Shown here one piece after another: positions 34,191-42,372 of a stretch of 64,000 nt of DNA. Each line of letters begins with the position of its first letter. Positions within the stretch are counted from its first letter, which is position 1. This stretch comes from CAZZKE01 sp964655005. Lineage in GTDB: Bacteria > Pseudomonadota > Alphaproteobacteria > Rhodospirillales > JABHCV01. The DNA lies in contig CAZZKE010000007.1 of NCBI GenBank assembly GCA_964655005.1, positions 12,336 to 76,335 on the forward strand, in the 5' to 3' direction. Under the pieces are notes generated by a model that saw only the letters and a list, made by a program, of their open reading frames with translations, was not told the origin of the DNA and ran no database searches. The translations under genes were made by a program, and so were the position numbers.

Positions 34191-35066
34191 ATGTCAATCA
34201 AAACGATTCTGATCCCCCATAATGGAAGCAAGGAAGCAAATCCGGCGCTGGATGTCGCCTTCACGCTCGGCCATAACCTGGGCGCCCATGTGGATGTCCT
34301 GAACGTTAGTTCCGACCCCCAGGACGCGGTGCCGTTGCTGGGTGAAGGCATGTCGGCGGCGATTATCGAGGAAATGCTGCAATTGTCGGAAAAGGAGGCA
34401 GAGGAACGGGCCGCCCGCGCCAAGGCCGCCTTCGATGACGCCTGTGCCCTTTACGCAATCAAGGCTGTCGATGGCCCGACCCCCGATGGCGGCCCCAGTG
34501 CCGCGCTGCAACGGGTGACTGGCCGTGAAGATGAAATGGTCGCCCTGAAGGGGCGTCTGGCCGACCTGATCGTTACGGCCAGGCCGACCGGAGACAGCCA
34601 GGCCCTTTCGATGATGACCATCAACGCCGCGCTTTTTGAAACCGGTAGGCCGGTGATTATCGCGCCGCCATCGTTTCCGGCCCTGAATGGGGGTGTCGGG
34701 CGCAAGGTGGCGGTTTCCTGGAACGGCAGCGTCGAAGCGTCGCGCGCCGTCGCCGCGGCGATGCCGCTGATCACCCGTTCGGGCGGGGTGGTGGTGTTGA
34801 CCGTCGACAGCGACAAGACGCCGGCCAATCCGGCGGCTGATTTGGCGACCTATTTCGCCTGGCACGGGGTCGAGGCGCAAACCAAGTCCTTGACCGCCTC
34901 GGGCGGCCAGATCGGCGCGGCGTTGCTGGAAGAATGCAAGTCCATCGGCGCCGATATGCTGGTCATGGGGGCCTACACCCATTCCCGCATGCGGCAATTA
35001 ATTCTGGGCGGCGTTACCCGACATATTCTGGGCAATGCGCAAATTCCGGTGCTGCTGGCTCACTAA
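34191..35066 (+). CDS. Universal stress protein, tandem UspA domains
   Basis: 291 residues with two UspA-like alpha/beta domains: residues 1-150, starting K-T-I-L-I-P-H-N-G-S, and 165-290, starting K-V-A-V-S-W-N-G-S. The second ends M-G-A-Y-T-H-S-R-M-R-Q-L-I-L-G-G-V-T-R, close to the G-x2-G-x9-G-S/T nucleotide-binding motif. AGGAG (34180-34184) touches an upstream ATG at 34185 but sits six bases before ATG 34191, so the latter is the start. The stop codon TAA is formed by the first three bases of a 38-base repeat. Confidence 0.9.
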   Translation: MSIKTILIPHNGSKEANPALDVAFTLGHNLGAHVDVLNVSSDPQDAVPLLGEGMSAAIIEEMLQLSEKEAEERAARAKAAFDDACALYAIKAVDGPTPDGGPSAALQRVTGREDEMVALKGRLADLIVTARPTGDSQALSMMTINAALFETGRPVIIAPPSFPALNGGVGRKVAVSWNGSVEASRAVAAAMPLITRSGGVVVLTVDSDKTPANPAADLATYFAWHGVEAQTKSLTASGGQIGAALLEECKSIGADMLVMGAYTHSRMRQLILGGVTRHILGNAQIPVLLAH

Positions 35067-35101
35067 TACCAATGAGTCTTTATCAGTGATCCTTGGTATT
35101 A
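35064..35101. repeat. Solo 38-bp inverted-repeat remnant of the 40.6-kb element family
   Basis: TAATACCAA (35064-35072) and TTGGTATTA (35093-35101) are perfect 9-base terminal repeats. The interior TGAGTCTTTATCAGTGATCC matches the right end of the element at 40567-40730 with one base difference (GGGTC there). It looks like an internal-deletion product reduced to one end plus the tip of the other. It lies in the 90-base gap between the Usp gene and an SDR gene and supplies the Usp stop codon. Confidence 0.85.
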
Positions 35102-35156
35102 TCGCCAGCGAAAGCGTATCTGGAAACCTGCGTGAAAATGGCCTAACGTCACCGGC

Positions 35157-35909
35157 ATGACAGATTCCGAAAAGGCCGAAAGAAAAACCGTTATCGTGAC
35201 CGGCGCCAGTCGTGGCATAGGGCACGCCATCGCGCTCTGTTTCCTGGAACGGGGTTGGCGGATTATCACTTGTTCGCGCGAAGACACCCCCGCCGAGTGC
35301 TTGCGCGATAAAAACTGGACCAACCACATTCCGACCGATCTGGGCGATGATGCGAGCCTGCAAAACTTTATCGCCAAGGCGACCGAAGCGCTTGCCGGGC
35401 GGCCCCTGCACGCCCTGGTCAACAACGCCGGGATGTCGCCAAAGGCGCCGTTCAAGGAAAGACTGGGCTGCCTGAACGGGGATCTGGGGGCTTGGCGGAA
35501 TGTCTTCGAAATTAATTTCTTCGCCGGCCTTAAGCTGGCCCGCGGGTTTGCCGGGCCGCTGCACCAGGGCAAGGGGGCAATTGTCAATATTACCTCCATA
35601 GCCGGCCACAAAATCCACCCCTTTGCGGGCTCGGCATATTCCATTTCCAAGGCCGCCCTGTCGGCCCTGACCAGGGAACTGGCCAACGAATTCGCGGCGC
35701 TGGGTGTCAGGGTCAACGCCGTCGCACCGGGCGAGATCGAGACCGACATGATCCAGCCGGAATACGAGGCCTTGATCCCGCGTATCCCGCTGGAACGCAT
35801 GGGCTCGCCGCATGATGTGGCGAAGACGGTGTATTACCTGTGTTCCGATGAATCCAGCTATGTCACCGGCAGCGAGGTGTGGGTTACCGGCGGGCAGCAC
35901 CTGTTTTAA
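35157..35909 (+). CDS. Short-chain dehydrogenase/reductase
   Basis: 250 residues, classical SDR fold: T-G-A-S-R-G-I-G cofactor loop (~15), N-N-A-G (~88), catalytic Ser in N-I-T-S-I-A-G and the Y-S-I-S-K pair, then A-P-G-E-I-E-T-D-M. The sequence resembles 3-oxoacyl-ACP reductase-like proteins, but substrate cannot be read. It stands alone between the repeat remnant and the large coiled-coil gene, with no clear operon partner. Confidence 0.85.
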   Translation: MTDSEKAERKTVIVTGASRGIGHAIALCFLERGWRIITCSREDTPAECLRDKNWTNHIPTDLGDDASLQNFIAKATEALAGRPLHALVNNAGMSPKAPFKERLGCLNGDLGAWRNVFEINFFAGLKLARGFAGPLHQGKGAIVNITSIAGHKIHPFAGSAYSISKAALSALTRELANEFAALGVRVNAVAPGEIETDMIQPEYEALIPRIPLERMGSPHDVAKTVYYLCSDESSYVTGSEVWVTGGQHLF

Positions 35910-36000
35910 CTTATCCACAACATTTCGTAGTTATCTGTTGTTTACCGACAAGATATAGTTGGTGTATCCTGTATCGTGCTTTTTTAGGGGCGTGAGGGAC

Positions 36001-39000
36001 ATGGTTGAAAAAATTACGGAACAGGAAAACGACGGTAACGCGCCGGCGCGTGAAATCGACGGCGGCGGCGATATTGGCGACGATATCACTATCGCCAGGC
36101 CCGAATCGGCGATCCAGTCGGACAATGACGGCGACCCCCTAAATAGCGATCCGTGGTCGCCGCCGCTGTATCTGCGATATCGATTCCCGACTATCGCCGG
36201 GGTGATCGCCAGCGTCCTCTGGCTGTGGTTTACGTTAAGCGTTATCAACGATCAGATCCCGTTTGCCGATTTGACCGAACTGCTGCCCCATGAACTGGGC
36301 GGTATGGCGGCCGGGGTGCTGACGCCGCTTGCCTTGCTGTGGATGGTAATCGCCTTTTTCGAACGTGGCCGCGCCCTGCGCCATGATACCGAGGCCCTGC
36401 GCTGGCAGTTAAGCCGGTTGACCTATCCATCGGAAAGTTCGCACAACCGGGTACGGGAAATAACCGAACTGATGCGCCGTCAGGCCCGGGACCTGTCACG
36501 GGCCTCCGATGAAGCGGCCAGCCGGGCGGAAAAGGTTGTGGAACAGGTCAGGCAGCGCACGTTGACCTTGTCGAAAGTATCGCAAGACGCCGATTTGCGG
36601 GCCCAGGCTATCGCCGACTCGCTTGGCCGGCAGGCCGAAGACCTGCACGCGGTTTCCGAAAAAGCCGCCGACCGGGCCAGCGCCACCGGTAATGTTCTGT
36701 ATCGAAACGCCCATCAGTTGGTAGCCTCTTCGGACCGCACCGCAGCGCGGGCCGAAGAGATGAGCGAAACCCTGCGCCGGCGTAACGAGGAACTTAGCAA
36801 GACATCGCAGGATGTCTCGGCCTCGGCCCGCGCGGCGGCGGATGCGTTCCGCGAACGGATAGAAGATTTGCGCGACCTGTCCATTGACACCCTGGGTGAA
36901 GCCGACCGCGTCGGGGAAAACCTCGATCATCGCCTGGGCGAGCTGTTGCAGGCCTCGAAAGAGGCCGCCGCCAGGGTCCACGGCGGCGCTGAATTGCTCG
37001 ACGGCTATGCCAAGGACCTGACCCGGCGTTCCGACAGGGTCGCCGAACAGACCGTGCAAATCGAAGGTTCGCTAAAGCGTCAGACCGGCGAACTGGCCGA
37101 GGCCGGTGCTCGCGTCACCGCCACCACGGCGGAAGTCGAGCGTCATTTAAGTGGCCAGAGTTTGCTGCTGACCCAGACCTCGGACAAGGTGTCGCGTGAA
37201 GTCAGCGCCATCGGCGAAGCGCTGAGTGAACAGGCGCGGGAACTGGTCAACACGTCCGAAGGGGTGTCGTTGCATATTCAGTCGAGCGGCGAATCGTTTC
37301 GCCAGCAGGCCCAGGACCTGAATGACATCGCCGACCGCACGACCGGCAAAACCGCCGCCATTGGCGAAACCCTGCGCCGGACCAGCCACGACCTGTCGCT
37401 GGTTTCGGGCCGGGTGATGGAACAGGTCGAACGGGTCGGCGCCAGTATCCAGACGCGCCATCGGGAACTGGCCGAGGTCGCGGACGATACGGTGGCCAAA
37501 GTCGGCGCCGCGGGCGAGGCTATCGCCGACAAGTCCGAGCAGTTGTCGAAAATGTCCGGTCACGCCGTGCTCAGGGTAAACGTCGTGCGCGAGGCCTTGC
37601 GTCAATCGACACTCAACATTGCCTCGGCCTCGGACGGGGCCAGCAACGGCATTGGCGAGGTAACGGAAATTCTGACCCGCACGGCCGATAATCTGGCTGC
37701 CGTCGGCGATAAGGCTACGAGTGATTTGGGGGTGGCGACGCAGGCCCTGGCGCAGGGGCAGGAACAGGCCGAAATTGCGGTGCAGCGGAATCGTAAGGTT
37801 GTCGATGCCATGGCGCACCGGATTGAAGATATGGGCAAGGCCTCGGAAAAGGCGACCGGGCGGTTGTCGGAACTGGGCGAGGCTATCGAGGAACGGCAGC
37901 GAAAAATAGCTCAGGCGACCCTGCAATCGGCGAAAAAAATTGCCGAGGCATCCGATCTGGCCCGCAACAAAATCAATTCGGTGTCCGGCCTGGCGGAAGA
38001 AAGAGTCACCGCCTCTTCAAGGCTTCTGGGCGAACAGGCCGACAAGCTGGACAACGCCGGTCTCAGGGCGGCGAAACTGATCGCCGGAATAGGCGAGACA
38101 TTGCAGGAGAAATCGGACGATCTGGGCGATGTATCGGAAAAATCCACACAGCAATTACGTGGCGTGGCGGGGGAAATCCGGCGCAGCTTGATGGCCATGA
38201 CCTCGGCCTCGGATGAAGCCGCCGAGCGGATGCGGGCGGCCGGGGAAATTTTGCAGAAAAATACCGATGGGCTGGGGGTCGCCTCGGACGGCGCCCTTAA
38301 TGATGTCGGCAAGGTCGGGGCAGAATTGCAGGAACGCTCGCGCGATATCGCCACCGCATCGGATCGTGCCGCCCGCCTTATCGCCCTGGTATCCGGCGCC
38401 ATGAACCGACAGGCCGACGAGATTATCAAGGTCACCGACCAGGCCGCCGAGCGGATCGATTCCAGCGGTCGGGCATTCGGCGAAAAAACAACTGAACTCG
38501 GCAAGCTGGGCGATGATGCCGCCGGTCGTCTGGGCGAGGCGGGAAATCTGATTGCAGAGCGGACGCAATCGCTGACCGCCGTGTCGCATCAGGCTGTGCA
38601 ATCCGTTCAGGCGGCCAGCGATGCCTTGAGCGATGGCGAGGCCACGCTGGCCCAGACTTCGCAATCGGCTTCCGAGAACCTGGAAAAAATCGGTAAATGG
38701 CTGGCCGAAAACGTATCCGATGCGACCGATGCGACGGACCGGGCGTCGTCCCGGCTTGAAGGCATGGCAGGTGTCCTCAGAACCCAAACCGGTGAGTTGG
38801 GCAGTTCGCTGGACCGGGCCACGGAACGCCTGGACGAAGTCGGCACACAGTTGCGCCAGCGGACCCGGGATCTGAAAGATTCCTATACGGAATCCGCCGA
38901 GTATATTCGTTCATTCGGCGGCGAACTGCAAAACCAGGCGGTCGGGATATCCAATGCTTCGGGCGAGGCCGGCAAGCAAATGAACAGAATTGGCGAGCAA

Positions 39001-40221
39001 TTGCACGAACGCTCCCACGAAGTGACCATGAGCGTCGAACGTACGGCAAAACTAATGACGCTGGTTTCCAACGCGCTGGGCAGCCATTCCGGTAAACTGT
39101 CGGCCAGTGCGCAAAAGGCCAGGGACGAGTTGGAAACGATCGCCGACGCCTTCAGGAAAACCTCGGGCGAGGTCGATGAAACGACCAGGCGGGTGCACGA
39201 CGACATCAGCGGAATTGGCCAGATACTGGAAGGTAATTCGCAGCATCTTTCTAAAGCAAGCAAACAGGCGACCATCGATATAGATGCCGCCGCCGCCGCT
39301 CTCGGGCAACGCGCCGATCAACTTGGCGAAGTTAGCGAGCAATCCGTAGCCAGGCTGTCACAGGTCGGCCAATCGGTGTCGCAGCGAGTTGATGAAGCTT
39401 CGCGGGCATCGGACAATAGCGCCGCCAAATTGCAGAAAATCGGCGATCAGGTGCGGCGTTATTCGACCGAAGCGTCGAGCCGTACGGAACAGGTTTCGGC
39501 AACCATGGACGCGGCCTATGACACCCTGCGTAAGCAGTTACAGGAACTGAGTGCGGCCTATGCAAAGGCCGAGGATGGCGTCGATTCCCTGTCTGAAAAG
39601 ATTAGCCATAGCGCCGGTCGGGTCGATGCGGTGACAGCCAAGGCGCTGGGCCAAATCAGTAGCTGGGATGAGATTGTCCGTGAAAGTTCAAGGATACTCG
39701 AACAGACTTCTGAACGGGTAACCGAACGGACCGGCGCGGCGAGCGATATCCTGGGCCGCCACACAATCGAATTGAAAGGCACGATTAACGAGGCGGAAGG
39801 GCTGATCGAGGCCTTGAAGGAACATGTCAGGGAAGAAGGTGTCGATGACTTCCTGCACCGCGCCACGTTTATTTCCGAACGCCTGCAATCGCTGGCCGTC
39901 GATATGAACCGTCTGCTCGAAACCAATATTACGGAAGACGACTGGCGGCGTTTCAATAAGGGTGAAAAAGGAATTTTTGTCCGTAAAATGCTGGGCTTCC
40001 GCGAGAAGGCGCGGCTTGGCGATATCAGGCGGAAATATCAGGAAGATACCGATTTCCGGGACTACGTGGCCCGCTATGTCAGCGAGTTCAAGAAATTCCT
40101 GAACGAGGCCCGCAAACGCGATCATCAGGGCGTGCTGAGCACCATTTTCCTGTCATCGGACATGGGCAAGCTGTACATGCTGTTAACCCAGGCGCTGGGC
40201 CGGGAATTACTGTCTGATTAA
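36001..40221 (+). CDS. Membrane-anchored giant coiled-coil protein with 25-residue repeats (TipN/GPR-like)
   Basis: 1406 residues. An acidic cytoplasmic tail (1-55) is followed by two membrane helices (~63-83 and ~97-120) separated by a short loop. Residues 155-1272 are 45 tandem helical units of 25 residues, rich in Ala, Glu, Arg and Ser, with Leu/Val/Ile at unit positions 4, 11, 18, 22 and 25. The last 134 residues are a separate charged helical domain (D-D-F-L-H-R-A-T-F-I... F-R-D-Y-V-A-R-Y... S-S-D-M-G-K-L-Y). The architecture resembles alphaproteobacterial polarity proteins such as TipN and the Agrobacterium growth-pole-ring protein, so a polar scaffold role is plausible; this is inference. 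AGGGG lies nine bases before ATG 36001. Its stop overlaps the convergent thioesterase gene by four bases. Confidence 0.85.
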   Translation: MVEKITEQENDGNAPAREIDGGGDIGDDITIARPESAIQSDNDGDPLNSDPWSPPLYLRYRFPTIAGVIASVLWLWFTLSVINDQIPFADLTELLPHELGGMAAGVLTPLALLWMVIAFFERGRALRHDTEALRWQLSRLTYPSESSHNRVREITELMRRQARDLSRASDEAASRAEKVVEQVRQRTLTLSKVSQDADLRAQAIADSLGRQAEDLHAVSEKAADRASATGNVLYRNAHQLVASSDRTAARAEEMSETLRRRNEELSKTSQDVSASARAAADAFRERIEDLRDLSIDTLGEADRVGENLDHRLGELLQASKEAAARVHGGAELLDGYAKDLTRRSDRVAEQTVQIEGSLKRQTGELAEAGARVTATTAEVERHLSGQSLLLTQTSDKVSREVSAIGEALSEQARELVNTSEGVSLHIQSSGESFRQQAQDLNDIADRTTGKTAAIGETLRRTSHDLSLVSGRVMEQVERVGASIQTRHRELAEVADDTVAKVGAAGEAIADKSEQLSKMSGHAVLRVNVVREALRQSTLNIASASDGASNGIGEVTEILTRTADNLAAVGDKATSDLGVATQALAQGQEQAEIAVQRNRKVVDAMAHRIEDMGKASEKATGRLSELGEAIEERQRKIAQATLQSAKKIAEASDLARNKINSVSGLAEERVTASSRLLGEQADKLDNAGLRAAKLIAGIGETLQEKSDDLGDVSEKSTQQLRGVAGEIRRSLMAMTSASDEAAERMRAAGEILQKNTDGLGVASDGALNDVGKVGAELQERSRDIATASDRAARLIALVSGAMNRQADEIIKVTDQAAERIDSSGRAFGEKTTELGKLGDDAAGRLGEAGNLIAERTQSLTAVSHQAVQSVQAASDALSDGEATLAQTSQSASENLEKIGKWLAENVSDATDATDRASSRLEGMAGVLRTQTGELGSSLDRATERLDEVGTQLRQRTRDLKDSYTESAEYIRSFGGELQNQAVGISNASGEAGKQMNRIGEQLHERSHEVTMSVERTAKLMTLVSNALGSHSGKLSASAQKARDELETIADAFRKTSGEVDETTRRVHDDISGIGQILEGNSQHLSKASKQATIDIDAAAAALGQRADQLGEVSEQSVARLSQVGQSVSQRVDEASRASDNSAAKLQKIGDQVRRYSTEASSRTEQVSATMDAAYDTLRKQLQELSAAYAKAEDGVDSLSEKISHSAGRVDAVTAKALGQISSWDEIVRESSRILEQTSERVTERTGAASDILGRHTIELKGTINEAEGLIEALKEHVREEGVDDFLHRATFISERLQSLAVDMNRLLETNITEDDWRRFNKGEKGIFVRKMLGFREKARLGDIRRKYQEDTDFRDYVARYVSEFKKFLNEARKRDHQGVLSTIFLSSDMGKLYMLLTQALGRELLSD
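36463..39816 (+). repeat. 45 tandem 75-bp units encoding 25-residue coiled-coil repeats
   Basis: Reading from residue 155, the protein can be cut into consecutive 25-residue blocks, nearly all beginning G-E-x-L, A-D-x-L or S-x-x-L, for example GETLRRTSHDL, GEAIADKSEQL and GTQLRQRTRDL. Only two blocks are shorter: 21 and 22 residues, the 19th and 21st units. The blocks are well diverged in both protein and DNA, so the array is old and selected rather than a recent satellite. 25 residues equal about seven helical turns, between heptad and hendecad geometry. Confidence 0.85.
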
Positions 40222-40801
40222 AATATTTGGGTGGCTTTTTGGGCGACCTTGGCGTTGAACCGGTCGAGTAAAATGATGGCGCGTTGGTGACTGCCCCGGC
40301 AGATTAGGTCCTGGCCGTCATGGGCCTGGACGGTGAACGTAAGTTTCCGTTTCTCCACCGCCTTGAGCCTTGCATCGACGCTGATGGTCATGCCCGGTGG
40401 TGTCGCCGCTTCGTGTGACACGTCGATATGGATACCCAGCGAACCCTCGCCATCGTCCAGATGCGGGGCGATCAGTTCGATGCAGGTCCATTCCAGCAGG
40501 CCGACCAGGAAACCGGTGGCGAAGACTTCCGGAAAATTCTGGAAGCTGTCGGCTTCCGGATACAGATAATACCAAGGATCACTGATAAAGACCCATTGAG
40601 ACGGCTTTCCAGGACTCTCGGTCGGCGTCATGCCCGCCTGGCGATGCCCGGCATCGCGGCGGCGGGCATTCCTTGCCGAAAACCATGGAAAGCCGTCTCA
40701 ATGGGTCTTTATCAGTGATCCTTGGTATTACGCACGATTTTGCTTTCCGGGACCAAAAAACGATGCCGGTATTTAAGGCCGGGTACGAGTGTCTCTTTCA
40801 T
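40218..40801 (-). pseudogene. FlK-like thioesterase gene split by an inverted-repeat element
   Basis: The intact 3' part (40218-40566) encodes a hot-dog thioesterase of the fluoroacetyl-CoA thioesterase family: L-Y-P-E-A, then F-A-T-G-F-L-V-G-L-L-E-W with Thr and Glu, and V-S-H-E-A-A-T-P-P-G with His, i.e. the FlK catalytic set. The original 5' end lies beyond the element: ATG 40801 overlaps the cbiX stop (ATGA) and reads MKETLVPGLKYRHRFLVPES plus K-I-V, exactly the family N-terminus, before hitting a stop in the element. Removing the 164-bp element rejoins the two parts in frame. A new ATG at 40631 inside the element restores a 137-residue frame with an element-derived N-terminus, so a chimeric protein could still be made. 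It was the last gene of the dsr operon. Confidence 0.85.
40567..40730. mobile_element. MITE-like element with 44-bp perfect terminal inverted repeats
   Basis: 164 bp. Positions 40567-40610 are the exact reverse complement of 40687-40730, starting TAATACCAAGGATCACTG. The 76-bp middle is GC-rich and again palindromic (GCGATGCCCGGCATCGC region), so the whole unit folds into one long hairpin. No transposase is encoded, so it would need one in trans. Its terminal TAA/TTA or an inner TA may be the target duplication; an IS630- or IS5-type parent is possible, undecided. A 38-bp remnant lies at 35064 and a related element at 63705. Confidence 0.9.
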
Positions 40802-41595
40802 GGCGTGTCCTTGGCCAGATCGATGACCATGGCGCTTAGCGCCGGTTCGTATCCAAACGCCCGACAGTACCATATCGTGCGATCATGAATCTTGAAAGGG
40901 CCGGCTACCGCGTCATCGGCGCCAAGCGCCATAAGCGCCGGGTGCTGCGGGTCGAGGCCGATCATGGCCGGGACGTCCTCGGCGCCATGCCGCCCGGCGC
41001 CAATCATGAAGGGCAGAACGATCAGGTTTTCGGTACTGGTTTGCGTCGGCCAGTCCGAAATAAACGGGGCTTCCTCGATGAATGCGGCCTTCACGGCGAC
41101 ACCGTTGCATTTGTCGCCGATCGCCCGGGCCAGGGCGATGGCCTGGCGGGCGTTCTGCGGATTTTTCCTGTTACCGTGCGCCGACAGCACCGCCGACACC
41201 TCATCGCCTTTGAGGCCCTTGGCATCAATGATCGAGCCGATCAGGCCGGCCAGCAGTCCGGGAATTGCCGGATGGCAGCCTATCGGTCGGCACATGTGAA
41301 TGTGTGTGCGGTCGCCGATTTTCGCCAGTGCGTCGGGAATCAATTCATCGGTGATGTAGCCGTGCCCGGTCAGCATCGGGGCCACGAACAATTGGTCGGT
41401 GGCGATATCGGAAATCGCCTCGGTCAATAACGGGTCCTGTTTCAGGTAGCCCTCGGCGACGGCGGCGAATATCCCTGTCGCGGTCAGGGATTGGCAGAGA
41501 ATATGCACGGGGTTATCGCCGCCGGGCCGCGATGATCCGTGGCCGGCCAGCAGCAGGGTCGATCCTTTCAGGGAATTAGCCGAGTGCTTCGGCAT
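40798..41595 (-). CDS. CbiX/SirB-type sirohydrochlorin chelatase, two-domain form
   Basis: 265 residues with two CbiX-like domains: the first with L-L-L-A-G-H-G-S-S-R-P and M-L-T-G-H-G-Y, the second with L-S-A-H-G-N-R-K-N and a P-F-M-I-G-A-G-R-H-G-A-E-D-V-P segment. Both domains keep His pairs in the places of metal-binding residues. It would insert Fe (for siroheme) or Co into sirohydrochlorin. Next to cobA and the dsr genes, iron and siroheme for DsrAB are the likely use. It overlaps cobA by 20 bases, and its TGA overlaps the original thioesterase ATG. Confidence 0.88.
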   Translation of the reverse strand: MPKHSANSLKGSTLLLAGHGSSRPGGDNPVHILCQSLTATGIFAAVAEGYLKQDPLLTEAISDIATDQLFVAPMLTGHGYITDELIPDALAKIGDRTHIHMCRPIGCHPAIPGLLAGLIGSIIDAKGLKGDEVSAVLSAHGNRKNPQNARQAIALARAIGDKCNGVAVKAAFIEEAPFISDWPTQTSTENLIVLPFMIGAGRHGAEDVPAMIGLDPQHPALMALGADDAVAGPFKIHDRTIWYCRAFGYEPALSAMVIDLAKDTP

Positions 41596-42355
41596 CGCAA
41601 TACTGGGCCGGGATATGCCAGCCCAGGTCCTGCGCCAGGTCGACGACGCGACCGATTATCAGCAGGCTGGGCGCTTTCAGGTCGGCCTTGTCTATACAGG
41701 CTGGCAAGTCGGCCAGCGTGGTCAGGATGGTCCGTTGATCGGACGTGGTGCCCCGTTCGATGGCCCCCGCCGGGGTCCCGCCGGGAAGTCCGGCCTTGAT
41801 AAGTTCATCGCTGATTTTCCTGACGTTGATAAGCCCCATGTATATGACCAGGGTGGTGTCCGGGTCGGCCAGGCTTCGCCAGTTCAGGTCCAGATGCGCG
41901 CCGTCCCGGCAGTGGCCGGTAACGAAGCGCACCCCGGTTGCCATGCCACGATGGGTTAGCGGGATTCCGGCGTAGGCCCCGCATCCGGCCGATGCGGTAA
42001 TGCCGGGGACAATTTCAAAAGGTATATTGTGTTTGGCCAGAAACAGGGCTTCCTCGCTGCCGCGCCCGAAAATGAAAGGGTCGCCGCCTTTCAATCGCAC
42101 CACCCGGCGTCCGTTGCGGGCCAGACTGACCAGTAAATCGTTGATTTCATCTTGCGCCATGAAATGGTCCCGCGCCGCCTTGCCGGCGAAAATACGGGTC
42201 GCGCCTTTCGGCGCCAGATCAAGAATACCGTCCGATACCAGGCGGTCATAGACCACTACGTCGGCTTCCTTAAGCAGTCGCATGGCCTTGACGGTCAACA
42301 GGTCCGGGTCGCCAGGCCCGGCGCCGACCAAATAAACGGGAATGGGGTTTACCAA
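41576..42355 (-). CDS. cobA: Uroporphyrinogen-III C-methyltransferase
   Basis: 259 residues. It methylates uroporphyrinogen III twice with SAM, giving precorrin-2, the entry to siroheme. Motifs: V-G-A-G-P-G-D-P-D-L-L-T at the start, V-V-R-L-K-G-G-D-P-F-I-F-G-R-G near 90, P-G-I-T-A-S/P-L-T-H-R-G near 130 and M-G-L. AGGAG seven bases before TTG 42355 decides the start; in-frame TTGs at 42358 and 42376 fit worse. It is single-domain, without the CysG dehydrogenase/chelatase half, so precorrin-2 oxidation must come from elsewhere and ferrochelation from cbiX. Confidence 0.93.
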   Translation of the reverse strand: MVNPIPVYLVGAGPGDPDLLTVKAMRLLKEADVVVYDRLVSDGILDLAPKGATRIFAGKAARDHFMAQDEINDLLVSLARNGRRVVRLKGGDPFIFGRGSEEALFLAKHNIPFEIVPGITASAGCGAYAGIPLTHRGMATGVRFVTGHCRDGAHLDLNWRSLADPDTTLVIYMGLINVRKISDELIKAGLPGGTPAGAIERGTTSDQRTILTTLADLPACIDKADLKAPSLLIIGRVVDLAQDLGWHIPAQYCDAEALG

Positions 42356-42372
42356 CAAAATACTCCTGACTA

